64,000 bases of DNA from Thamnaconus septentrionalis (lineage: Eukaryota > Chordata > Actinopteri > Tetraodontiformes > Monacanthidae): the NCBI GenBank assembly GCA_009823395.1, contig CM020511.1, positions 16,731,501 through 16,795,500 on the forward strand, given 5' to 3'. A program made the position numbers and the translations under genes. Under the pieces are notes generated by a model, which was not told the DNA's origin, ran no database searches, and saw only the letters and a program-made list of their open reading frames with translations. The stretch's first letter is position 1. The number at the start of each line of letters is the position of its first letter. Of this stretch, positions 1 to 11,290 are shown piece after piece.

Positions 1-560
1 TTCAGCCAGGTGCTGGTTGACTGGCGTGTCCTTCCAGGGTCAAACGCTGCCTGTCACAATATTTAGTCTATCGGCTCATCACCATTGGATTCCTCGATAT
101 GTCAATGCAGGAACTATATTAGTGGCAAAATAAACAAGCTAGTTGTAACAAAACAAATATTCATTTCAATCTTATTCCGACATCGTGACAGAAACGGGAC
201 CTTCTCTCTAAAGTTGCTGCTGGGAAAACACTTCTTAAATGTTGAATTGTGCGTCTGTGTATTTTACAATTTTTGAAATAACTTTGTTTTTTCTGAGAAT
301 GTCACATGAAAGGTAAGGAGAACTAGCCGCGCACTCACAAACTGACAGGCCACTGTCTTATTCAGTATCACCCCCCCAACACACACACACACACCATCGA
401 GATCCAGGTAAATTTTCCCTTCGGCTTCGCGCGGCTAAATTAGCCCCCGAGAAAAAGACGGCTGGTGCCGTCACGCCGTATTAATCACCGCGCTGACAAA
501 AAGACGAAAGCAAAAAAAAAAAAAAATGAAAAGAAAGAAAGAAAGAGGGAAGCAGCGGCG
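1..560. other. unassigned intergenic sequence
   Basis: No gene or recognisable element is visible. A short (AC) run occupies 379-394, and an A-rich tract with GAAA units lies at about 512-545. The small open frames here have no recognisable protein character. Confidence 0.6.
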
Positions 561-699
561 GCAACAACAACAACAATGATAAGGAGGATAATGTTATTCG
601 ATTGTCTGTTTGAATCTCCGTCGGCGGAGCTCCTGTCCTTACATCACAGGCGGCGCTCTCATTAGCGCTGACAGCTAAACATCACTGGGCCGCTCGCTC

Positions 700-1015
700 G
701 GGCCCGTGTCTCCCCTTCTGTTATTGCTCCGCGAGTATGACCATCATTCAAATTAAACTTTACTCCGTTTGCCGCCCCCTCCCTCCGCCTCCTCATCTCA
801 CCAACCCCCCGCTACCCCGCCCTGCACCACCACCACCATCCCCACTTTCATGAGCCTCTTATTTATTTCCCTCATTAGCGCTTGTTTCTTTCCATTAAAG
901 CGCGGCTCCGGCGTGCCAGCACTTTCCTCGGGGAGAAGCGGCAGAGGACCTGCGTGTGCTCCTCTTGGCACGGGGAGCTTTCCCTTTTAAGCCCCCTTAA
1001 ATAGAGTTGAAACAA
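700..1015. promoter_or_regulatory. possible conserved non-coding block
   Basis: This is complex sequence outside simple repeats, with ATTA-type cores near 751 and 872-877 inside a CpG-containing context, interrupted by a C-rich stretch at about 770-840. A regulatory role is an inference from texture only. The next 300 bases (1030-1330) are C/G-rich low-complexity DNA with homopolymer G and C runs and no gene. Confidence 0.25.
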
Positions 1016-1334
1016 TCTCCCCCTCCCAACCTGCCGCCGTCTCCACCCCCCCGACGAGCCCGAGAGGAACGGAACAGCACTTTATTTATTTTTTTTTGAA
1101 AATGAAGATTTTGATCTGGGGGGGGGGGGTCCCAGCCCTGTTACCTGACATTCCTGTGAGTCAGGTGCCTCCCACCATCGCCGCCCACCCCCTCCCACGA
1201 CGACCTCTCTCCTGTGTACCAACCCAACCCCCACACCACCACCTGCACCCCCTCCCCCCCAACATCGACACACCCAGTGATATCCAGGGAGCCCCGGAGA
1301 GGCGTCGGCGGAGGGGCCCCCGCGACATATTTGC

Positions 1335-1430
1335 CGTCATCCTCTTATTAACTCTCTCCGTTTGAACAGGCGCACATCAAAAGTAAGCAAAACACATAAT
1401 TACTGGCATTAATATAATGAGCTCTTGGAG
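1335..1430. promoter_or_regulatory. candidate enhancer block rich in ATTA cores
   Basis: About 95 bp of repeat-free sequence contains TAATTA at 1397-1402 and a near-palindromic CATTAATATAATGA at 1407-1420. C-rich low-complexity DNA lies on either side. Dense homeodomain cores in an isolated complex block are typical of vertebrate conserved non-coding elements. Conservation was not tested. Confidence 0.38.
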
Positions 1431-1544
1431 ATAAGCCACCCTCCTGACCCCCCCCTGCCCCCCCCTTGCGTTTCAGGGGGCGAGCAGCGGAGGGAAGGCC
1501 GAGCAGAGTCGGGCACTGCCCCCCCCCCAAAAACCCACCTCTCC

Positions 1545-1625
1545 AATTAGGTGCTCCATTCGACCAACGGGGAACAAACATGTTTAGCGGATAATTAGCG
1601 GATCATTTTGCAGGTATGTCTGGCA
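1545..1625. promoter_or_regulatory. candidate enhancer with phased direct repeat
   Basis: The 9-mer TTAGCGGAT occurs at 1584-1592 and again at 1595-1603, so the copies start 11 bp apart, about one helical turn. A TAATTA core (1592-1597) bridges them. Phased repeats around a homeodomain core suggest cooperative factor binding; that is inference. Confidence 0.4.
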
Positions 1626-1742
1626 CCGGCCACAAAAGGCAACGGCGAGGAAAGTAGAAGGGAGGGAGTCAAAGGAGGAAGGCTTATGGGATGTGCCGAG
1701 TGCCCCGTGGCTCTGATAGACTCTTAACATTTATTAACAGTG

Positions 1743-1761
1743 CACACACACACACACACAC
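1743..1761. repeat. (CA)n microsatellite
   Basis: Short uninterrupted CA run. It is followed by pyrimidine-rich DNA (about 1765-1870) and then a strongly purine-rich tract (about 1940-2055). Several overlapping open frames here are products of this composition. Confidence 0.9.
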
Positions 1762-2399
1762 TCGCACAAACACAGTCTTCCCACCTTTACACAGGCCCTC
1801 GTCTTTGCTCCATCTCTCCCTCTCTGCTCACTCCTCCTCCTCTTCCCCTCTCTTGTTCTTTCATTCTCCGAGGAGCCCTAGTTTTCTGTATGATGAGCTC
1901 CTGGGGGGCTTCAGCGTTTGGCAGGAGGCTTTGTCTCTCATACGAGATGAAAAAAGAGCAGAAGAAGAGAGAGCGTGTGGGGGCGCGGGAGGGGGAAGAA
2001 AGGGAGGCGGGTTGGAGAGGGAAAAAAAAAAAAAGAAAAGGAGGAGGGCGAAAACTTGAGACCCCCGGGGGCACTTCATCTCCACATTGTGAGGATTTGC
2101 CTAACAGCCTCACAAGAGGGTTTTACATCTTCCCCCGGAACACGGAGGGGTATAATCACAGATCAAAACAAATTACCTATCTGTAGTCAACAGAGGTGTC
2201 TGCCTGTCAAAAAAAGAAGCCCTGAGTTACGTAAGATTTAAGTCGGCGCTAACGGAGCCTCTGATTCGGGACGTGGGGCGAATTCTCACTTTGAATTGTT
2301 TCGGCGGTACAAGGGAGCCTCGCGCTGAGGTGCCACACACGCAAACCAACAGGGGAGAAGGGGGAAGGCAAAAGCACTTTGATAATTACACCCGAGCGT

Positions 2400-2485
2400 G
2401 CCGGCGGTGACGTCGTCTTGACGTTTGATTGGCTCGGCCTCGTTAAACACGACGTGCCGGAAACGAACGCGACGGTTTCCGGAGT
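2400..2485. promoter_or_regulatory. promoter-like cluster: CRE, CCAAT, inverted ETS-like sites
   Basis: A CRE-like TGACGTCG sits at 2408-2415, a second TGACG half-site at 2419-2423 and a reverse CCAAT (ATTGG) at 2428-2432. A perfect inverted repeat follows: CCGGAAAC at 2457-2464 and GTTTCCGG at 2475-2482, spaced by 10 bp. Each arm holds a GGAA ETS-type core. This combination in a CpG-rich patch is common in vertebrate CpG-island promoters. No TATA box or coding exon is evident nearby, so this could equally be an enhancer. Confidence 0.35.
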
Positions 2486-2489
2486 TGTG

Positions 2490-4005
2490 CGACCAAATCT
2501 GAAAATGTCCGTTTTTTGAAAACTAGCACGCGCTTCGCTTGGAGGGGGGGGGGGCAACCGGGGGCCGGATCATCAGATTTTTTTTTTTTTAGAAGTTTCT
2601 TCAAAGACGGCGTTCGTGGCAGCTCGCTGATGCAATCACGTCTGAAGGCTTTCCACCGCGCTACAGGGAAGAGGAGAGAAGAGAAGAGAGGGGAGATATG
2701 GGGAGCGAAGAGTGGGAAAAAAAGCTGAGTTGCTACAATGTTCACCACAGTTTGGGAAAATTTGTATTCTCCGCCGGAACTCCCCGGGAAACGCATTCGC
2801 TGGGAAAACGAAGGACTCTGTCACAGGACCTGTGGAAGGAAACGCAGCGGATGATCCCATTAGAAGCCTCTTGTTTGGCCAGGTGTGTATTATACACCAT
2901 ATTTTAGCGCTATCTAAGCCCATCTGAGCCGCTGCCGCCACCCCCCCGGGAGCGGCTCTACAATCTGTTATTTATGTTTACGGTGACCCTGTGGCCGAGA
3001 GGTGGGTCCTGAGTTCACACAAGTTATTAGGCCCCTGGATACAAGAGAGGCCGGAGAAGAAAAACACATTTCTTTTCTAAATGGTGTCTTCAACACTTCG
3101 TCGGAGAAAGAGGAGGAGGAAAAACCAAAAAAAAAACCTCCCTCATTTTTTACATCCTCCAACCGATTCTTTCCCCTCTCATGGTTTTGCCCTACATCAT
3201 TATGTCAGGAGGAAAGTTAGAGGAAGTAAAGCCACGGGGGCTGCAAGTTTGAGCAAGACCTGTACAGTGAACTCCTAGTTTCCCAGGAAGTTCCTCCAGA
3301 ACGGCAGCAGTCCACAATATTAGGTTCAGCACAACTATGTCGCAGCGTGGGTTAGTTACAGTGCAATACAATGAAATACAATTCAATGCACTTTTATAGC
3401 ACCAGTGACATCATTTTAATTTCTCCACAGATTAGATAACAATTGCGGCGGCAGAAAACACCTCTTGAGAAAGCACCTATTAGACTGCAAATTGGACACA
3501 AAACCATTTTCTATGCAAAAATAACGGAGACTACTTAAACCAACAACCACAAAGAAAGAAGCTAAAAGCAATAGCTAATCGCAACGAGTAAAAAAGATCA
3601 CCGCACAACCAGAAGAAACTTAAATTTTAAAGTTTCCAGGTGAAAAAGGTCATTGAGGTTTTGAAACAATTTAATTTGCGTTGATCTGCTGATATTCAAT
3701 TGGCATCGGTTGAAAGGTTTAAGAATATTAGATTCATTATTTCTGGAAGCCTCTCAGGACTTTTATTGGTCACATGGAAAAATACAAACACACAAAAAAG
3801 AGAAAGTCCTGAAAATGCTGAACTGTGGTTCAGCGGGGGGGGGGGATTCAAGGAGCAACTTTGTCTGATGACCCAGGAAAAAAGACCACAAGCCAAAACA
3901 CGCAGATCAAATGAACTTTCCGTGTTTCCAGCGCTCCTTGACGTTTAGAACATTGATAAAGGCGCAATCAACTCTCTGCTTGCGCTTTAATACCCTCAGA
4001 GAGGC
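2490..4005. other. unassigned sequence with degenerate repeat debris
   Basis: No gene was found. The stretch has G, T and A homopolymer runs (about 2541, 2578 and 3128). A degenerate copy of a common teleost interspersed sequence may lie at about 3362-3400 ('aatacaattcaatgcact..tatagcacc'). Sequence at about 2840-2930 is complex and could be regulatory, but I see no specific motif to support that. Confidence 0.5.
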
Positions 4006-4259
4006 TTCAGCTGGCTGAGAACACGCGGCACCGCTCCGGTTGTTGGAATTCCGTCACCCCGAGGCATCTAGCGGAGCGCGAGGAGAGGTGTTCGGTCTGA
4101 GATGTCTGTATAAACAATGTCTTTGTATCGACATCCCGGGTTATTGTCGGAGGATTAAGGCTTTGTCTTTGATGTTTAAGTCGGCCGCTAATGCCCCGTG
4201 TCACCTCGCATGCGAGGGGTTGTGGGAATGGTTCAGAGGGCGGGAGGCACGTCTGCACA

Positions 4260-4400
4260 TCTCTCACGTGTCGGCGAGGTATCAAGGTGGGAAGTCAGCG
4301 AGCTTATCCCCCGTAATTACTCCGCTATTACTGCACAATTAGCTGCAAATGAACTCATTAATGCCGTGACACATCATGCCGAACGACGCTAGCGTGGCTG
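4260..4400. promoter_or_regulatory. candidate conserved regulatory block
   Basis: Repeat-free sequence with an E-box CACGTG at 4265-4270 and closely spaced homeodomain cores: GTAATTAC around 4313-4320, CAATTAG around 4336-4342 and CATTAATG around 4356-4363. The regulatory call is inferred from motif density. Confidence 0.38.
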
Positions 4401-4632
4401 TGTTGTGTCAGGAGTTCATTCAGGTGTCAGGGCACAAATGAAGTTGCTGCTGTCTGGCAGTTATTGTGTTAAATTAGCGCCACCAGATTGTCACGTTTTG
4501 AAACTGTGGAGATGTTTTTTTGTTTTCACGTTTCAGCCGTGTCAGTATTTTAGGCAAGTGAAGGGAAACGTCATAAACTGATTGTGGCACAAGTTTTAAA
4601 CTTGAACATTTTCCAAATTCTGTTGGTGAATC

Positions 4633-4737
4633 AAAAACCCTCTGGTGCTATAACTAAAAACCCTCTGGTGCTATTACTTCTCGCTATAACTTAGCTAGCT
4701 TCATAAACAAGAGTAACTAGCTAGCTTCATAAACAAG
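4633..4737 (+). repeat. two adjacent short tandem duplications
   Basis: AAAAACCCTCTGGTGCTAT occurs at 4633-4651 and 4656-4674 (23-bp period). Immediately downstream CTAGCTTCATAAACAAG occurs at 4695-4711 and 4721-4737 (26-bp period). They look like recent replication-slippage duplications. Confidence 0.85.
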
Positions 4738-5167
4738 TGTAACATTTAAAACTTTAAACAATTGTTTTCTCGTCATGTTGTAGCATAATTGTAAGCATGA
4801 ACAGTGCCCCTCAGGCGGGGGCTAAAATGCTAACTCGGCTAGCGTTTATGAAACCCGGATTATAGTGAAGTCCTCATTAGTTTTATCTTTAAGCAGGAAA
4901 GCAGCGGTGCGGTGTGTCTGGCGCAGATTCCCCGGCAGTCAAAACAGAAAACAAGAGCTCACTGTGTGCTCTTTGAGACATCAAGGTGTCTGATCTGAAT
5001 TGCCTTAGCTTGGAGGGAGAATGGCTTTACCGTCTCTGTGAAACTGATCCGTGAGGTGGATTAGGGACGGTTCTTCTTTCACTCAAAATAACACAGGTTG
5101 AGGAGATATAGGAAGCGGTGGGTGAGGTTCTTTCTCTCTGTGTGTGTTTATGCTCCAGAGGACAGCT

Positions 5168-5171
<4 letters not shown>

Positions 5172-5205
<34 letters not shown>
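5172..5205. repeat. (CA)n microsatellite
   Basis: About 17 uninterrupted CA units followed by TATATA. Confidence 0.97.
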
Positions 5206-5211
<6 letters not shown>

Positions 5212-5637
5212 GACAAATATATGGTTTGCCTTTTACTTCATGTTTTCAGAAAATAGCTGAAGACTATTGTTTGAATTATTATTTTTTTTCTTCTTCCCTA
5301 AGTAGGTTACATATCCTGCTTTAGTTTATTCTGTTGGACATCAAGTTAGTTGTTATAGCATCCAAATACAGAGAAGTTGGACATACTCACTGAAGTGTTT
5401 TGGCTGCTATCTATAGCCTCATGGATAAAAACAAAAAACAAAAAACAAAAACCCTGATCATTTTATTATCACGTTTCAAGTAGTGCAATAAAAAAAAATA
5501 CTGACAGGAGTTTTGTCTGTCTTTGAGAACAAGCATAAGGTCCCTGCCTATTTCTGCTTTATAGCTCCATTAGAATGTGTCTGAACGCCAGAATGGCTTG
5601 TCACCAAGGTTTTAGCGGTGCGGTGGGGGTCGGACTG

Positions 5638-5692
5638 TGAACACACACACAGACGCAGACACAGGCACACACAAAAGCGCACGCACACACAC
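5638..5692. repeat. interrupted CA-rich microsatellite
   Basis: CA units with GA and GC interruptions, producing spurious Cys/Val- or His/Thr-rich open frames on the two strands. Confidence 0.85.
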
Positions 5693-6678
5693 TTTGTCCT
5701 TGGACTGGCACCTCTTTTGGCAGGGTGGCAGTATGGCTCGATAACAAATGAGGGACACCCCGGCTGTGCCAATCGGCCTCAATCCCTTGGCAGACGCGGC
5801 AGAAACGCTCTCCCTCATCCCAGGAGTTGTGACTCTGGAGAGTTGATCATTGCTCAGGAATCACAGAAGCGCAGACACACAGTCATCAAATAGGTCGTAA
5901 CTCACCTGACTGTGGTGACCTGCAGGACAGGAAATCGCTGCACACGCATGAGGAGAACCAAATGAACTTTTCCGGCATTAACTAGAGCAAGAAAAAAAAA
6001 AAAGCTTTAATGAAGTGGCAGTGCCTGGCTCGCTTTAAAAAAAAAAAATACAAATTTTTCATCGCCGGTTATAGTGAGCTTGTACTGCCAAGAGGCTTTT
6101 TTGTTGGATATTCATATTTTTTTCCTGTCCTCTTTCCTGAATTTTTATTATCTTGCCATGGATTTGTGCTATGATGGCAGATTTTGATCTACTATTTCAT
6201 TTCGACACAGTTAGCTTTGTCACTCACACATGGGGCACCGTGCTTTTTGTCTAAATACAGTGATGAAGCTGATCCCTGATGGTTTAGAGTTCTTTTGACT
6301 TGAAACCTCTTCTTCGCACGTGACCACCAACACATGAAGTCCTCTGATGGACCGCGATCCAACCATCATGCCGACGTGTTGTAAATGCTTCTTTCTCTGG
6401 TGTAAAACATTTTTCCTTGTCGATGCGTACGGATTACTCTCACAGTACCTGAAGTTGATGACAGTTTATGTTCTGCTCTTTCTTTCATTCATTTTATTCC
6501 TTTCTTCTCTTCACCATAAACCTCCTATCTATAGCGTAAGTGTAGCGAATGTCACTTGTATAAAATTAAGTTTAAAGCACTTTGTTAATAAATTTGTTGC
6601 CTAAATTAGCGTCTGGGTTTTGGACAGGTTAAGCTGGGTTTGTTAAAGAAGAAAGTGATCAGAAGCATAAAAAAGGTG

Positions 6679-6708
6679 GTGATGATGATGATGATGAAGA
6701 TGATGATA
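6679..6708. repeat. (GAT)n microsatellite
   Basis: GAT/GAA triplet run of about ten units with one interruption. Confidence 0.9.
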
Positions 6709-7899
6709 ACAGATAGTAATTACTAATATATGATAGGTAGTTGCCTTCTCCAGGTGCCAAAGATTGAAAGTATATATAAATCCACATGCATTGATGAGAA
6801 AAAAGTATGTCTCACTCTGGTCATATATGAAGATGTTAGATGTGGTTCCATTTGTTTTCCAGCATCAGGATTGTACATTCTTTTCAGCTGACAACTGTGA
6901 AAGCTGTTTCCATTGGCAAGCTTCTTTGCAACAAGCTTATTATATAAAAAATTTTCTTTTTTTTTTATCTTAAGCTTCAAGTGTTGATTGTTGATTTATA
7001 TTACCAGCCTTTTTATTGGTCGCTGACACAACGCACAAAGAGTTTTCCAAGAACTTGTGGTACAAAAACCCATGAAGCAGGAAATCTAGCTTTATTAAAG
7101 CAGGGTACAGTGTGCCAAAAAGGGAAATCGGAAGCTGGCAGGGGCTCCAGACCCAGTTAATAAGGTAATGACCAACTTCACTAATTAAGCCAAGATGCTG
7201 CTCACATCCAGGCCATGGAGAGGAAGCAACGCTTGGAGATCCTGTTTCTGAGCCTCGTCTGCCTGCTTTAGGGGAAAAAATGGATGGGGACATACTTTGC
7301 TATGACCTGCCAATTCACCTGATCCTTGGAAGTGTCCTGTCATTCCTTCAGCAGAATCCAAACTGTGGTGGCACTGAAGGTACTCAGTGCCCGAGGTCTG
7401 TACAGCTTCAGTTTTCCTTTGAAGGCTAATTAAAAATATTTCAGTTTTCTCAGTTATTATGCTAACATAGGCTTGTAAATTCCAACTATGTTCTGCATAG
7501 TAGACCAAAAATATCTATAATATTTTCTTCAGCTTCTTACACTTAAAGCAAGACTTACATTTGATTTTATATTTCACCTCCCCAGAGCATTTCATTTTCC
7601 CCATTTTTTTTGCCTGACCGCTTAAAAGATATATTTGACTTTAAGGGACAGAATGGAATAGCATGCATCTTTTTTTAGTCCACTATGGTGGAAATTTGGC
7701 TTTGACTCACCAATGAAACAGACACGTCACACTAAAAGCCCAATCATCACTCAAATACCTCCTCAATCCGCAGTCAAATATCTTCTATGACAAACTACAA
7801 ACCTGAAAGATATGTATTTTTAGCCTTGGAGTGTCTTTGTGCTACACCCAGTCAAGTCTAAGCAGGCAGCAACGCAACCCTTCCCTCCAAAAAAAAAGA

Positions 7900-8200
7900 A
7901 GCTAAATTTGGCAGCGTAATGAGGAGCACAGCCTGGGCCGCCTAACTTCCCAGCCGGGGCCCACGTAATTATTCAAGCCGAAATAGTTGCCGGCGAGCGT
8001 AACGCGTGCGCCGGTACACCTGGGGTAGAATCTCGGCGCTCGGAGGTGAATTGAAATGCACACAGCAATGACACGATTGGGGGGCGCTGACACGTTCATT
8101 AGCACATAGGCAGATTTGACACAGCTGGAGGACGTGGCGAGGAGCTGCTGTCAAGGTCTTGGAATGCAGCGAGACTGGCACAAACTAAGGGCTGGATGCT
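7900..8200. promoter_or_regulatory. possible conserved non-coding block
   Basis: CpG-retaining complex sequence with an ACGTAATTATTC core near 7962-7973 and several short GC-rich motifs. No open frame of protein character. Regulatory function is inferred and weakly supported. Confidence 0.27.
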
Positions 8201-8209
8201 CATCGCCGT

Positions 8210-8640
8210 GTCATAAGAGACCTGGCACTGTCTCGTCTGCTCTTTTTTTTTTTTTCTTTTCGGAAAGAGGAAAAAAAAAAATCATTCCTCGTTGACTCGT
8301 CGCAACACGCCGAGTGTCATCATTTGCATGGGCTTGACACGCCGATGTCTCGCTTCTTTGTCCCTTCTCCAACTTGTTTCCTCTCTGTCCCACCCTCCCT
8401 CTACTCCTCCTTCCCTTCCTCCCTCTCTTTATCTCAGTCATCTCGCTCCACTCCTCCTCTCCTCTCTGCTCCCCCCCTTTCCCTTTCCGTGCTTCTCCCC
8501 CCTTTTTCTGCTGATGGCGGCGGTGCCATCCATGCCAATTACGGCGGTTCGAGCAGGTGGCTCCTTGCAGGTGGTAAGAGGATTAATCCCTGTAAAGACT
8601 TCACTTCATTAGGAAATCCGTTTAATGTGGCCAGTTGATT
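8210..8640. other. pyrimidine-rich low-complexity region
   Basis: T and A homopolymers (about 8242-8281) are followed by a long C/T-rich tract (about 8370-8510). Ser/Pro/Leu-rich open frames here reflect composition. Sequence at 8520-8640 is complex, with GGATTAATCC at 8580-8589, but unassigned. Confidence 0.6.
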
Positions 8641-8839
8641 GATAAATCTCCCGGACCTCTCTCGGAGTCCCCAGATTACTGCCAAGTTTGTCTATTTTAT
8701 GCCGGGTTGACCTCGGTGTCAGAGACGGAGGGGAGGGAAGAGGTGGAAGGAGGAAGTCTTCCTCGGTGTCGTTAGCTTAGCAATGCTAATTGTACGTCCA
8801 AATAGATGTAAGGGCTTATTTTATCATTTTTGGTTGTGG

Positions 8840-8998
8840 CAATCTTGTCTTGCCTGCGGTTGTTTTGTCGTTGTTGTAGTTATTGCGGGAACATTGTTCA
8901 CGCTGCCCTCTTGGCCAGGTCGCTCTTGGAAAAGAGATTTTAATCTCAGTGAGTCTTTTACCTGCTTAAATAAAGGATATTGATTGATTGATTGATTT
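8840..8998 (+). mobile_element. 3' tail of a teleost non-LTR retrotransposon
   Basis: The string 'ctcttggccaggtcgctctt' at 8909-8928 followed by 'ttttaatctcagtgag' and 'acctgcttaaataaagg' closely resembles the 3' end of an abundant teleost LINE family. It ends in a TTGA tandem run (8980-8996), the usual simple-repeat tail. Only the tail is present, a typical 5'-truncated insertion on the plus strand. The exact clade is not determined. Confidence 0.72.
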
Positions 8999-9269
8999 TG
9001 TGAGATTCACAAGAAATTAATGCATGTTAAAGTTCTTATGAGCATAAATTTCAATAACACAAGCAGAAAAAATAATGATGCTAACTAACACTAGTGCGCA
9101 CTGACTAAGTATCGTAGCCATTCGTGAAGCAAGTGCTAAAACTTCCCCCGAACATCGCGGACCACCCACACTCTCCTCTCTCTCTGTCGCGTCAAGCGCA
9201 TGCATTAAACTCAAGTATCGTCTTAGCTTACCACTCCCCCAACCCCCTATAATTTTCCATCCTGGCATT

Positions 9270-10640
9270 ATGACAATTACCCGTCGCGCTGCGAAGGGAA
9301 AGGAAGGAAAGGAAGGAAGGGAAGGGAACTCCCCCGCGACTCGCGCCGCCTCTTTGGGTCGGCGGTCTGCTCGGATTTGCCGAGCACCGACAGACGGGCC
9401 CCCTCATCAAACCTGTCAAACAAGGATGACAAATGCGTCCCCCCACATCCCCGAGTAGCTCTACAATATTTAAAGCGGAGGGCGACGGAGAATAGCCCCA
9501 CACCCCCCGCCTGGCGGGCGCAAAGTTCGAGCTGCGTCAGGCCGTATCATTCTCAAATTCTGCCGAGAGACTCCCGAGTTCCGTGGCTGATGGGACGTTG
9601 GCTTAATGATTCTGACAGAGCATATTTGGTGTCTGTCTCGGGTTACCGCGCGGCGGCGGTGGCGGCGGAGCGCACTCAAAATATAGTTCTGCGGGCTCAA
9701 GGAGGGATCGGGTTTCCGCTGCCGCGTATCGAGTGCAGATACGTTAATCTTACAATGTGACCCTTCCGCCTTGAGACGATCCCTTTTATACCATTTTTAC
9801 AGCCGAGTTGTATCAAATACAGACAAAATAATCGTGTTTTACAGGTTCTTACCTGGGCTGCTGATGAACACGAAGAAGACCCCCAACCCCACCCCCCCGC
9901 CCCTCCGAAAAACCCAACAGCAAACGCGCCCGCACATGCATCAACGTGTGCAACTTCCGCAGCCAATCGCCGAAGACGATCGCTCGGAGTTGCGGTCAGG
10001 CTATCGAGCAATCAAACGTACAGTCATCCCTCTTCCAGATGCTACCAAGCATGTAACTATATTGCTCGGGCCCCGGCGCTCGGAGCCTTGTCAAAATATG
10101 ACAGAGGATCGCACCTTTTTCTCCCCGGGTGAGTGCTTTAATTACAGGGTCGCTTCCAGCCGCAACGCAGCCGCACAAATGTCAGTCCGGAGTTCACCGC
10201 TTTGCGCGGAGGACAGTTTTTGTAATACGCGGAAGAGGAAGGGGGCAACGAAAATAAATAAATAGCATTGTGTTGGACTGTTTGACATCGTAGATTCCCA
10301 ATTTTTTCTTCTTCTTCTTCTTCGTCTCCCCTCCCTTGTTTAAGACGAGCCGCGTCTGCCGACATTACTCACGCTCACTATCACGTTTCCCTAACCGTCC
10401 CCGGCATCGGTGGCTTTGATACCCAATATTTTAATTGCTGCGGGGGTCATACATCTTCCCTGTCCCCGCGCGAGCACCGCGGGAGCCGCGGAACAATCAG
10501 CGGGCAGTTTGGGTGCAAAATTTCTCTCCGCGCGCAGGGTTCACACGTCAGGGAGACAATGGAGCCCAGACACGGCATTAATCACAGGTGGGAGGAATAT
10601 ACTGGGCGCGGGGATTCTCCCCAATCACAGTTTAGAGGAG
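9270..10640. promoter_or_regulatory. CpG-rich regulatory or promoter-like zone
   Basis: A long stretch with many CpGs and little simple repeat. An ETS-type ACTTCCGC (9953-9960) lies three bases before a CCAAT box (9963-9967). AT-rich complex sequence follows, including CATTAATCAC at about 10576-10585. It could be an unannotated promoter, a non-coding RNA start or a cluster of conserved elements. No open frame here has convincing coding character. Confidence 0.33.
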
Positions 10641-11290
10641 TCATTTAAAAGAAAGAAAGAGAGAAAGGGACAAAACTGCAGTTTTAAATAGATTTATATA
10701 TACACATAAATACATGCCACTCGGCCAAATAAATAAAAAACCTGCAATTTTGTTTGTCCTCTTTAAGTTGAATGACGTTCAAACAAATCCTATGAGCGCC
10801 TGTTTATTAAAAAGACCTTGTAAGGACATGTGGGACTATGTGCTAAATGACACACAGAATGTCTTCATGTGGGAATAAAAACATTTGAGTAACCAATCAA
10901 ACAGCAAGTGGTTTCAGCAGTTCATAAATTATTATGAGTGTTTTTTTTTTTTCTCAAAACAATATATATAATAAATGACACAATGTTCCAGTTTAGGCCA
11001 TTTCATATTATCTGGACAACACATAATATCAAATCTTAGTTAAGGGAGCTTGTTAATCCAAGAAGAATAGTTTTCATAGTTTCATATGTACATGAAATCC
11101 AGGCCACTTTTGTGACTTATTTATATTGGAATATATTGATTATATTATTTTAGTACACAATTCTATCTGATGACACTATTATATTTAAGAACATTTTCAA
11201 CTCATTTACATGAAATGCAATTATTTTAAACACAAGCGCAGCTTTGTCAGCATCAAACAATTGACAATCAAAGTCATACATCATTCGCTC
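10640..11290. other. AT-rich spacer
   Basis: A/T-rich sequence with a poly-T tract near 10942 and no gene, tRNA or repeat that I recognise. Confidence 0.6.

Larger units (their letters stand above)
4745..7890. other. AT-leaning spacer without recognisable genes
   Basis: Contains microsatellites, A/T homopolymer tracts and AT-rich DNA. The interval 7010-7500 has several moderate open frames on both strands, none continuous with a recognisable domain; old transposon debris is possible there. Nothing else could be assigned. Confidence 0.55.

Noticed and set aside
7185..7508. Possible retrotransposon-coded peptide
   Set aside because: Frames on both strands looked mildly protein-like, but no reverse transcriptase, endonuclease or transposase motif was visible.
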